Origin: JAGOTP01 sp964415465 | Lineage (GTDB): Bacteria > Patescibacteriota > Patescibacteriia > 2-12-FULL-60-25 | Direction: 5' to 3' | Assembly: GCA_964415465.1 (NCBI GenBank) | Contig: CAYQAL010000016.1 | Span: 1 to 20,842, forward strand | DNA length: 20,842 nucleotides | Shown here: positions 1 through 6,177 of the stretch, in pieces | Layout: every line of letters starts with the position of its first letter | Numbering within the stretch: the first letter of the stretch is position 1 | Program-made: the position numbers and the translations under genes | The notes under the pieces: model-generated | The model's input: the letters and a program-made list of their open reading frames with translations, nothing else | What the model was told of the DNA's origin: nothing | Databases searched by the model: none

Positions 1-1
1 C

Positions 2-36
2 AAAAAACCACCGACTATTCAGCTCGGTGGTTTTTT
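2..36. terminator. Bidirectional intrinsic terminator
   Basis: A perfect 13-bp inverted repeat pairs AAAAAACCACCGA (2-14) with TCGGTGGTTTTTT (24-36) around a 9-nt loop. It has a run of six T on either strand, so it can stop the minus-strand operon that ends at 45 as well as any plus-strand transcript entering from the left. Confidence 0.9.
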
Positions 37-44
37 GTATCTTC

Positions 45-683
45 TTAGATCATCTTCCGTGCTACTTCAAATGCCTGTGCGAATTCTCCTGTCGAGTACG
101 CGAATAAAATCCACGGACATTGTTCGATGGCCTTGATCGATGTAGCAAGTAACTGCATCTTGGTTGAGATAAGGCGCCTCCAATCCGTTCCATTAGCTGT
201 AAGCAAGAAGATAACCGGTGTCGGCTTGAGACCATAGCACGTCTCCCTCTGCGTGGCACGAATGATATTCTCGTGAAGCAAGGCTGCGACTTCAAGCTCT
301 GTTCCATCACCTCCGAGAGGAGCAATAACAGCGACATCCCCCGCCGTGACCAAACGCAAACGATCATAGATATCGCTGGTCGGCTCTGTAAACACAGCAC
401 CTTTCACTCGCGCCCAGAGACCGTCATGCTGGAGTTGTGGAACACCAATATTTCGCTCAGCCGGCAGAGAATGCTCCTTGATGAACGCACAGGCAGTATC
501 GCTCGCAGCTGACATCGCCCCACCCGCATACCCTCCGTGGATTACGCCAAACCCTTGCTCCAGGACATGCTGGGTTGCAGCCACCGTACATTGAAATTCT
601 TGGCTATCACGCGCAATGGTAGATTTGCCGAGAACAGATACGAACCCAATCGCACCGGAAGCTTGTTTAAGCTCATGAATCAT
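45..683 (-). CDS. LOG/SLOG-family nucleotide-binding protein (putative nucleotide phosphoribohydrolase-like)
   Basis: The 212-aa product has a Rossmann-like SLOG/LOG fold. A glycine-rich segment GGYAGGAM lies at residues 50-57. The family signature appears as LGGDGTELE at 123-131, matching the PGGxGTxxE phosphate-binding motif of LOG (cytokinin-activating, formerly 'lysine decarboxylase') proteins; an RLR segment precedes it, as in the family. Known LOG members cleave nucleoside 5'-monophosphates to free base plus ribose 5-phosphate, while other SLOG members only bind nucleotides. The start is the ATG at 683, which overlaps the TGA of the upstream thymidylate-synthase-like gene (ATGA). A longer frame to 743 would lie entirely inside that gene. 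Its coupling to a pyrimidine-modifying enzyme suggests a nucleotide substrate, but the exact one cannot be read from sequence. Confidence 0.8.
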   Translation of the reverse strand: MIHELKQASGAIGFVSVLGKSTIARDSQEFQCTVAATQHVLEQGFGVIHGGYAGGAMSAASDTACAFIKEHSLPAERNIGVPQLQHDGLWARVKGAVFTEPTSDIYDRLRLVTAGDVAVIAPLGGDGTELEVAALLHENIIRATQRETCYGLKPTPVIFLLTANGTDWRRLISTKMQLLATSIKAIEQCPWILFAYSTGEFAQAFEVARKMI

Positions 684-1516
684 AGAACAACTTGGATGCC
701 AGGAATGGTGTCGTTTGGTTGATATTGAAGAATAAGACCACAAGCAATTTCTCGTACCAACGCTCTATCCTTTCGTTCTGCTCGTAGGAACGCGTCTTTC
801 GGCAGACTGAGATGCATACGCTCCTGCGTACTTGTGCGCTTCAATAACTCTTCTGCGACTGAATAGTGAATATCATAGATTTCCGGATAAGAAATCGAAT
901 GGGTGTAGATACCCGGAAGCACGTTCAACCGCTGCGCAAGTAAGCACTGAAGTAGGGCAAATCCAGCGACATCATACGGGAGACCAACAATGAGATCGTT
1001 GGCTCGCATGATGTTATGCAAGTTCAACCGCCCATCTAAGATGTTGACCGTAAACGCAAAGGGACATGGGATATTCTTTTGTTTCGGCCCCTCTAACCCA
1101 TCTATCGCCGGGTCCCACGCCATCACCACTCCCTGACGAGAACTTGGATCACGTTCCAAGAGTTCAATCAGCTCCTCCAACTGATCGCGGCCAAAATGCT
1201 TGCGCCAGCGATAGCCATAGGCAGCCGTTACAACACCTTGGTCGTTCGTAAATGGACTCCAAATACTGGTAAACGATTCGAGAAACTCTTTTGGCCGCGT
1301 CTCACCGGAGATAAACCAGACCTGTTCAGCAATAAACAGGTCTAACGGAATTCTTCGAAGTGACAAAAGTGGAAATCCATCTTTAAGCAGATCGATCGAA
1401 AAGCTTACCGCAGGAAGCGCCTTTACTTCATGTCCTGTCCGTTGATTTTTGGTGGCACTCCCCTCTTCCATCACTCGACGTACGAGATCCTGATAAAGAG
1501 AATCGAATCTCGTCAT
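680..1516 (-). CDS. Thymidylate-synthase-fold enzyme, probably dCMP (hydroxymethyl)transferase-like
   Basis: The 278-aa protein aligns over its length with ThyA. I see R26 in RTG, the DGFPL segment at 46-50, E64 and W67 in AEQVWF, W86, Y100 in AYGYRW, and R127 in DPSSRQ, where the second phosphate Arg of ThyA is Q128. The catalytic nucleophile is C151 in IPCPF. R171 and D174 lie in MRANDL, followed by VGLPYDVAGFALL. In ThyA the last block reads LGLPFNIASYALL; its Asn, which recognises the uracil ring, is Asp182 here. In T4-type dCMP hydroxymethylases and in engineered ThyA this Asn-to-Asp change switches preference to dCMP. The ThyA His of THLY is also Glu212 (PEIY). I therefore infer a C5-modifying enzyme acting on a cytosine nucleotide. 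An odd genuine thymidylate synthase remains possible. Both flanking genes overlap it by ATGA. Confidence 0.85.
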   Translation of the reverse strand: MTRFDSLYQDLVRRVMEEGSATKNQRTGHEVKALPAVSFSIDLLKDGFPLLSLRRIPLDLFIAEQVWFISGETRPKEFLESFTSIWSPFTNDQGVVTAAYGYRWRKHFGRDQLEELIELLERDPSSRQGVVMAWDPAIDGLEGPKQKNIPCPFAFTVNILDGRLNLHNIMRANDLIVGLPYDVAGFALLQCLLAQRLNVLPGIYTHSISYPEIYDIHYSVAEELLKRTSTQERMHLSLPKDAFLRAERKDRALVREIACGLILQYQPNDTIPGIQVVL

Positions 1517-2298
1517 ACAGCCTTTCTCGCTCGAAGAATTAACGTATGTGGAATTCGCTTGGCAATCGATGTCAGTGCACGATGGTGGTTGATCCCTGTT
1601 CGTTCTGGAAGAGGCTCGACACAGGCTTCGATCACAAAACCAGCTGAAACAAGCGATTGAACGATTGTTCCAAGCGTCCGATGATACGAGTAGGCGCGCA
1701 CAGATCGACCGGAGAGATTAAACGTCCATTCAAGCCTTCGCTCTTGGAGGTAGTTGAAGAATACAGATGCATCTCGATTCCGTTTCTTGCTTTGTAGCTT
1801 CGGATAATGCGCGTAGAGCACCGGATGGTCGAGGCTGAATGCCAACATTCCTCCTGGTTTCAACATGCGATAGAACTGCCCGAAGACTTTCTTCAAATCT
1901 TTGACGTACTGGAGCGCATAGCTTGAAACAATGAGGTCTACAGACTTAGGTGGCACCGGTAGACGAGACAGGCGGTTCAGATCTGCACGAATGAGTTTTG
2001 CAGAGAGACCTTTCTCAGCGAGCATCTGCTTTGAAAGCGTGAGCTGGACTTCAGAGATATCGATTCCTGTCACATGAGCCTGGGCAGCAGCGAAATAACA
2101 CACGTCCGCTCCTGACCCACAGCCAGCCACCAATACGTTCTTTGCTTGGATTTCGGGCAATATGTTCAAACGTCGCTCCGTTGGACCAAATGGTCCCCAA
2201 ATAAAGTCCCTGCTCTTAAATAAGGGTTTCATATACGAGCCCCATTGGTTTGCAACCGTATTCCAACTCTTTCGAATATCGATGTGTGATGAAGGCAT
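1513..2298 (-). CDS. Class I SAM-dependent methyltransferase
   Basis: The 261-aa protein has a Rossmann-fold methyltransferase domain of the Methyltransf_11/25 type. Motif I is VLVAGCGSG at 55-63, the acidic residue binding the SAM ribose is D80 in TGID, the post-II strand is VDLIVSSYALQYV (about 120-132), and the KPGG turn is at 147-150. The C-terminal third (about 160-261) is basic and would hold the substrate site; it does not match a subfamily I recognise. It is the first gene of a three-gene minus-strand operon: its TGA overlaps the ATG of the thymidylate-synthase-like gene by four bases. No clear Shine-Dalgarno precedes the ATG at 2298, and the 121 nt before it contain several hairpins. 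The substrate is unknown; small molecule, nucleotide and lipid are all possible. Confidence 0.8.
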   Translation of the reverse strand: MPSSHIDIRKSWNTVANQWGSYMKPLFKSRDFIWGPFGPTERRLNILPEIQAKNVLVAGCGSGADVCYFAAAQAHVTGIDISEVQLTLSKQMLAEKGLSAKLIRADLNRLSRLPVPPKSVDLIVSSYALQYVKDLKKVFGQFYRMLKPGGMLAFSLDHPVLYAHYPKLQSKKRNRDASVFFNYLQERRLEWTFNLSGRSVRAYSYHRTLGTIVQSLVSAGFVIEACVEPLPERTGINHHRALTSIAKRIPHTLILRARKAV

Positions 2299-2307
2299 AT
2301 CAATCTG

Positions 2308-2400
2308 AGGTCACGTCGAGACCTGAACTCAGAGCGAGCCTCGTCTGGTCCGTGCGTGGACCGAGCTGTCTGACGAGAAAGACAGTGAGCCGTAGGAGGC
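2308..2400. other. Intergenic segment with nested inverted repeats, possible structured RNA leader
   Basis: Between the lipoprotein stop and the methyltransferase start several short inverted repeats nest. AGGTC (2308-2312) pairs with GACCT (2320-2324). GCCTC (2338-2342) pairs with GAGGC (2396-2400), while the overlapping CTCGTC (2340-2345) can instead pair with GACGAG (2372-2377). Inside these, GGTCC (2347-2351) pairs with GGACC (2358-2362). CTGTC (2366-2370) can pair with GACAG (2381-2385) as a competing hairpin. Each is short, so the case rests on their density. If transcribed on the minus strand it would be the 5' leader of the methyltransferase operon. I see no open frame of note. Confidence 0.35.
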
Positions 2401-2419
2401 CCGGTGGAAGGAATAAGAA

Positions 2420-2830
2420 TCAGTAGGTGATCTTTACCTCTCCTGGAGAAGTCCTATTCGGAATAACAAGAAGACTAAGATACGCATCTGAACCGAATGT
2501 CGCGCGGTGCGTAACTCCCTCAATCTGGATCGTTGCAGGACCGGGATGGCCCGTGAGAAAGACTGAGGTAATTTCCTGAGTGATGGTATAGGTAACACAC
2601 CCTTGTGCATCGACGCGGTCATTCAGCAACCGTCCGCTGCCGCTACCAATGGTATTTACTGCGGCCGTCGTCGTTGCGCCGATGCGCGCATTCGGCTGAC
2701 AGATCTTCAGCCTGACCGGCGAGCAAGATCCCGCCGTGCACTCAGAGATCACAGAATTGTGCGGCGCCTTATTGTCACGACATGCCGTGAGAACCACGGA
2801 AAGAGCACACAGAATCGTGAAGAGTCTCAT
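2420..2830 (-). CDS. Small secreted lipoprotein, function unknown
   Basis: The 136-aa product begins with a lipoprotein signal peptide: MR, a hydrophobic stretch (residues 3-14) and the lipobox LTAC, with C17 as the expected lipidated residue. The mature part is rich in Thr, Ser, Gly and Val and contains four further cysteines (CTAGSC, KICQP, GCVTY), which could form disulfides outside the membrane. It looks like a small beta-rich domain, but I recognise no family. The start at 2830 is chosen over a longer frame to 2872 because the signal peptide starts there and AGAGG sits 8 nt upstream of the ATG, one of the few clear Shine-Dalgarno sites in this part of the window. It is separated by 121 nt from the downstream methyltransferase operon and may or may not share its transcript. 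Confidence 0.7.
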   Translation of the reverse strand: MRLFTILCALSVVLTACRDNKAPHNSVISECTAGSCSPVRLKICQPNARIGATTTAAVNTIGSGSGRLLNDRVDAQGCVTYTITQEITSVFLTGHPGPATIQIEGVTHRATFGSDAYLSLLVIPNRTSPGEVKITY

Positions 2831-2943
2831 AGCGCGTTCCTCTGTCGAGTGGCGACGAAAGTCGAGGGTCATCTCCCGAGACTCGTGCCTTTACTCAACA
2901 CGCCAGAATAGCAGGGATCAGAAAATATAGGTACCTTATTTAC

Positions 2944-3024
2944 TACTTATATAAAGTATAAGTACATTATATTGCTTAATATAGCAAAATATTGTAGTAT
3001 AAAAATGTAGCAAAACTTCTACAT
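2944..3024 (+). promoter_or_regulatory. Promoter and inverted-repeat operator candidates for the TrmB-family gene
   Basis: This is a very AT-rich divergent region. A promoter is visible as TTGCTT (2972-2977), a 17-bp spacer and TAGTAT (2995-3000), predicting a start near 3007. Two inverted repeats flank it: TACTTAT (2944-2950) with ATAAGTA (2958-2964) just upstream of the -35, and ATGTAG (3005-3010) with CTACAT (3019-3024) over the predicted start and leader. Both are plausible binding sites for the regulator encoded immediately downstream, which would give autoregulation. A later -10-like TACATT (3020-3025) ten bases before the ATG is an alternative. Confidence 0.5.
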
Positions 3025-3035
3025 TCATTTCTTAT

Positions 3036-3776
3036 ATGGAATTAGCCAAGCTCCTTGAAGCGTTTCATCTTAAACCCAAAGAGGTCCAGCTTTATCTGGC
3101 GTTACTTGAACTTGGTGAGGCTACCGCTCCCCAGATTGCGGCTAAAGCCAGTATTCAACGGACCAATTTCTATGACCTCATTCCAAAACTCCTGACACTT
3201 GGACTCGCCAAACAAACGACCCGCGGGAAAAGACAGCTCTTTTCCGCTCTTGATCCAGAAGAGTTCGTGAAACTTGAAGAGCAGCGACTTGAACAACTCA
3301 AACAAGCTCTTCCCGAGCTCAAAGCGCTGACGAATACGGCTGTCGAGAAACCACACATCTTTTTCTATGAAGGCGCACAGGGTGTGAAACACGTGTATCA
3401 GAACATGCTCCTCCATAAAGGAGAGATTCGTCTTTTCACTACACCAAGTTTTGTCTCGAAGGAACAATTGAATCTACTCAAAGAACATGTCCCTCAGCGA
3501 ATTGCACGTGGGAACAAGCTTCGTATGATCGGTGAAGTATCCCCCGAGAACGTTATGCTCCAACAACGCGATGCGCGTGAACTGCGCGAAACACGGTTAC
3601 TCCCTAAAGATATCTACCATTCAAATGTCGAGATCGGTATCTATGGGAAAAAGGTGTACATCGTCGATTATCGCCAGCTCTTTGGGATGGAAGTGGAGTC
3701 CAGCGACGTTGCGAGCGCTCTGACGATGATATTCGAAATCGTTTGGAAAAGTGGGAAGATAGTAGATATCCATTAG
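3036..3776 (+). CDS. TrmB-family transcriptional regulator
   Basis: The 246-aa protein has an N-terminal winged helix-turn-helix of the TrmB type (residues about 1-85). It contains EVQLYLALLELGEATAPQI followed by the recognition helix RTNFYDLIPKLLTLGL and a basic wing with TTRGKRQLFSA. A helical linker (about 75-100) leads into a C-terminal domain (about 105-246) like the phospholipase-D-like regulatory half of TrmB proteins, starting at IFFYEG. TrmB regulators are widespread in archaea and in Patescibacteria; archaeal members sense sugars, but the ligand here is unknown. No Shine-Dalgarno precedes the ATG. It lies 39 nt upstream of the caspase-like gene on the same strand, so that gene is a possible target or operon partner. 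Confidence 0.85.
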   Translation: MELAKLLEAFHLKPKEVQLYLALLELGEATAPQIAAKASIQRTNFYDLIPKLLTLGLAKQTTRGKRQLFSALDPEEFVKLEEQRLEQLKQALPELKALTNTAVEKPHIFFYEGAQGVKHVYQNMLLHKGEIRLFTTPSFVSKEQLNLLKEHVPQRIARGNKLRMIGEVSPENVMLQQRDARELRETRLLPKDIYHSNVEIGIYGKKVYIVDYRQLFGMEVESSDVASALTMIFEIVWKSGKIVDIH

Positions 3777-3815
3777 CCCATCACTTATACTGAGCGTATC
3801 TACCCCCATAGACCT

Positions 3816-5471
3816 ATGGAACGACGTACATTCTTAAAAGGCTTGGTCGGCACAGCAATGACGGCTGGAGCTCTTTACGCAGAAGATAAAATGGGTGGTC
3901 CGATCAATAAACTTGTCGAGAAAGGAGAAGAATCATACCACCTCTTCATGGCCAAGCGCCGTTTGGAACAGTTAAAAAACTATTCAGCCGAGGTCGCTAC
4001 CTGGGACCTTCCACCAGCCGTCACTCCTGAAGACGCAGACTACCAACGTGTTGACGCATTCGTCGAACGAGTCAATACGTTTCAAGCGAGCCTTCAGATT
4101 CGTATCGATGCTCCACTCGGCACAGAACAAGCAAGCTTGCCACTCACACAGCAACACGAAGCGCGAGCGCTGCTTCTTGCTTCAACTCTACCTCGAGAAC
4201 TGACTCGGATTGCCTCTTCGCTCGTTAAACTAGGCGGAACGGAAGAAGCACTAGGGAGAGTTGTTGCGAAACACCTAATCAACTCGTTCGCCACCTGCAA
4301 TAGCCAAGGTCTCGTCTATGAAGCGTTGAAACGGGCCATTCAAGAGAAAGGTGGACGGATCACGTTCCACCGAGCACCAACGTATTACGCTTCTCGAGTC
4401 AGAGATTTTCTCCCCATGAGCGTCGAGCTTACCTATCAAGACATCGACCCTCGTAACCAAGAACAGGCGAGCACGCGAGATCGAGAAGAGATCAACGTGA
4501 ATCGAGGTTGGTCAGAAGAGACGCGTGCTCGAGCATTTGCACAGCTGGCTCTCCACCCTGGTATCCGAGCATTCGCAAAACGAGAGGATCTTACCCTCGT
4601 CGAATATATTTCTTGGTTAAAGGCGATCCACTCGGAACGTGAAGTGATGGCTCAGCGAGCGGCGCCGCAACGTGTTACAGAATCTCTCGAAATAACAGCC
4701 GTTCGCTTATTGAACATGCACCGCGCACTCATGCGAACAAATATTTTGGATGCTGCCACGCAAAAAGTCATCCTTCTCTACGGAAACGATAACGATATCC
4801 TTCACGGAATTGAAGAAACGGGTTGGGAACGAATCGCGCAAGGTGTCGGCATTCCGCGAGAACGAATTGCAAAAATGGCCACCACTCAAGCTACGTCAGG
4901 CGAGCAGCTGGAAGAACGCTTTTTGCAAACCGTAAGAGCTAGCCGAGAAAAAACCTTTATCGCGATTGAAACACACGGATCCTCCCTTGGTATCACTACC
5001 GACAGCCGAGAAGGTCACGTATCACGCATCACTGTTTCGCGTTTTGCAGAAATTCTCCTTGAGCGTGTCATCGCGAGTCGAGACACAGACACACTGGAAC
5101 AGGTGACCATTCTATTTGGCTCTTGCTACAGCTATAACTTCACCCGCAACCTCCTTCAGGAACTGCAATCGGCTTGGGAAACAATGGGCCGAGATCTGAA
5201 TCCACCAGTCCCGTTTTCTCGCATCAAACTTCCGGCCATTATCGCCGGTTCTCAGAAAGACTCGTCTACGTTAAACAGCGCAACCGTTGAACACCTTTTG
5301 CTCCCACATCTTGAAGGGCTACGTGCGGATCACGCGCTGACAGGCGAACGCCTTCTACGGAATGTCCAGCCCAGTGCCTATGCAAAACAATGCGATCTCA
5401 CCTTCTTTGCTCAAGGGAGTGGCGCAGAGTATGCTGCAGACGAACGAACGAGCAGTGCTGCCAGCGTGTAG
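3816..5471 (+). CDS. Putative exported caspase-fold (clan CD) cysteine peptidase-like protein
   Basis: The 551-aa protein starts with MERRTFLKGLVGTAMTAGAL, which matches the twin-arginine consensus RRxFLK followed by a hydrophobic core. The middle (residues about 45-310) is helical, charged and unfamiliar. The C-terminal third resembles a caspase-like fold. A first strand VILLYGNDNDILHG at 318-331 is followed by a helix, then the strand TFIAIETHGSS (380-390) with H387, and after 50 residues VTILFGSCYSYNF (430-442) with C437. The hydrophobic-strand-HG and hydrophobic-strand-SC arrangement and the about 50-residue spacing match the catalytic dyad of caspases, gingipains and related clan CD peptidases. 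Peptidase activity is inferred; the match is by motif only. A -10-like TATACT lies at 3786-3791, and the gene ends at a strong terminator. Confidence 0.6.
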   Translation: MERRTFLKGLVGTAMTAGALYAEDKMGGPINKLVEKGEESYHLFMAKRRLEQLKNYSAEVATWDLPPAVTPEDADYQRVDAFVERVNTFQASLQIRIDAPLGTEQASLPLTQQHEARALLLASTLPRELTRIASSLVKLGGTEEALGRVVAKHLINSFATCNSQGLVYEALKRAIQEKGGRITFHRAPTYYASRVRDFLPMSVELTYQDIDPRNQEQASTRDREEINVNRGWSEETRARAFAQLALHPGIRAFAKREDLTLVEYISWLKAIHSEREVMAQRAAPQRVTESLEITAVRLLNMHRALMRTNILDAATQKVILLYGNDNDILHGIEETGWERIAQGVGIPRERIAKMATTQATSGEQLEERFLQTVRASREKTFIAIETHGSSLGITTDSREGHVSRITVSRFAEILLERVIASRDTDTLEQVTILFGSCYSYNFTRNLLQELQSAWETMGRDLNPPVPFSRIKLPAIIAGSQKDSSTLNSATVEHLLLPHLEGLRADHALTGERLLRNVQPSAYAKQCDLTFFAQGSGAEYAADERTSSAASV

Positions 5472-5493
5472 CTTTCAGACGAGACAATAAAAC

Positions 5494-5527
5494 AAAAAGA
5501 ACACCGCTCATACCGGTGGTCTTTTTT
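5494..5527. terminator. Bidirectional intrinsic terminator between the caspase-like gene and efp
   Basis: AAAAAGA-a-CACCG (5494-5506) pairs with CGGTG-g-TCTTTTT (5514-5526), with one mismatch and a 7-nt loop. T-runs on both sides allow it to end the plus-strand gene at 5471 and the minus-strand efp at 5541. Confidence 0.85.
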
Positions 5528-5540
5528 GCATACCTGATTT

Positions 5541-6104
5541 TTATTTTGCGCGCTCCACGTACTCCCCTGTTTCCGTGTTCACCACAATCTCTTCACCTTG
5601 GTTGATAAAGAGCGGAACACGCGTCTTGATACCCCCTTCAAGTGTCGCTTCCTTTGTAACGTTACCGCTCGCGGTGTTGCCAGCAACGGCGTCCATCGTT
5701 TCGATGATTTTGAAGTTCATCTTACGTGGCAATTCGAGCGAAACTGGACGCTCTTCGAAGAGCGCGATGTGGACGTCCAAGCCTTCACGCAAGTACTGGC
5801 CCTGGTCGCCAACATCTTCATCCGACATCGTCACCTGTTCGTACGTGCTCTTGTCCATGAAGGTATAGCCCGTGTTGTCGTGGAAGAGGTACTGCATCGT
5901 ACGGTGTTCAACTTCAACGGTGGTGATACTGTCAGACATCTTGTAGGTGACTTCGAGCACCTTGCCTGTCTGAACGTTCTTGATACGCGTACGCACGAAC
6001 GCTGCACCCTTGCCTGGGTTCACATGCTGGAACTCGTTTACAACCCAAAGACCCTGCTGATCTTGGATGACGATACCTTTCTTGATCTCTGATGGAGAAG
6101 CCAT
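5541..6104 (-). CDS. efp: Elongation factor P
   Basis: The 187-aa protein has the usual EF-P length and its three beta-barrel domains. The N-terminal KOW-like domain carries the tip loop NPGKGAAF with K32, the lysine that EpmA-type enzymes modify with beta-lysine. The oligonucleotide-binding domains follow, with the typical C-terminal signature around 150-180 (ATLEGGIKTRVPLFINQGE, then VNTETGEYVER). EF-P binds the ribosomal E site and relieves stalling at consecutive prolines. Its neighbour on the same strand is a short LysRS-like protein of the EpmA family, which supports modification of K32. A -10-like TATTGT (6117-6112) ends 7 nt before the ATG, which would make the mRNA leaderless; an inverted repeat lies just upstream. 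Confidence 0.97.
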   Translation of the reverse strand: MASPSEIKKGIVIQDQQGLWVVNEFQHVNPGKGAAFVRTRIKNVQTGKVLEVTYKMSDSITTVEVEHRTMQYLFHDNTGYTFMDKSTYEQVTMSDEDVGDQGQYLREGLDVHIALFEERPVSLELPRKMNFKIIETMDAVAGNTASGNVTKEATLEGGIKTRVPLFINQGEEIVVNTETGEYVERAK

Positions 6105-6120
6105 AGATAAGACAATAGAA

Positions 6121-6164
6121 TGACGAAACTTGGCCTAGTTTGGCCTAAAACGGTCGTTTCGTCA
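6121..6164. repeat. Inverted repeat with internal direct repeat upstream of efp
   Basis: TGACGAAAC (6121-6129) and GTTTCGTCA (6156-6164) form a perfect 9-bp inverted repeat. The 26-nt interval holds two copies of TTGGCCTA (6130-6137 and 6140-6147), whose GGCC cores can also pair with each other. On the minus strand the right arm reads TTGACG, a -35-like hexamer, but no good -10 stands at the proper distance. It could be the end of the epmA transcript, an efp operator or a leader fold. Confidence 0.45.
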
Positions 6165-6177
6165 ACCAAGCGTACCC

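Noticed and set aside
2603..2930. Plus-strand frames opposite the lipoprotein gene.
   Set aside because: They are Arg-rich shadows without start signals; the minus-strand lipoprotein has a signal peptide, lipobox and Shine-Dalgarno.
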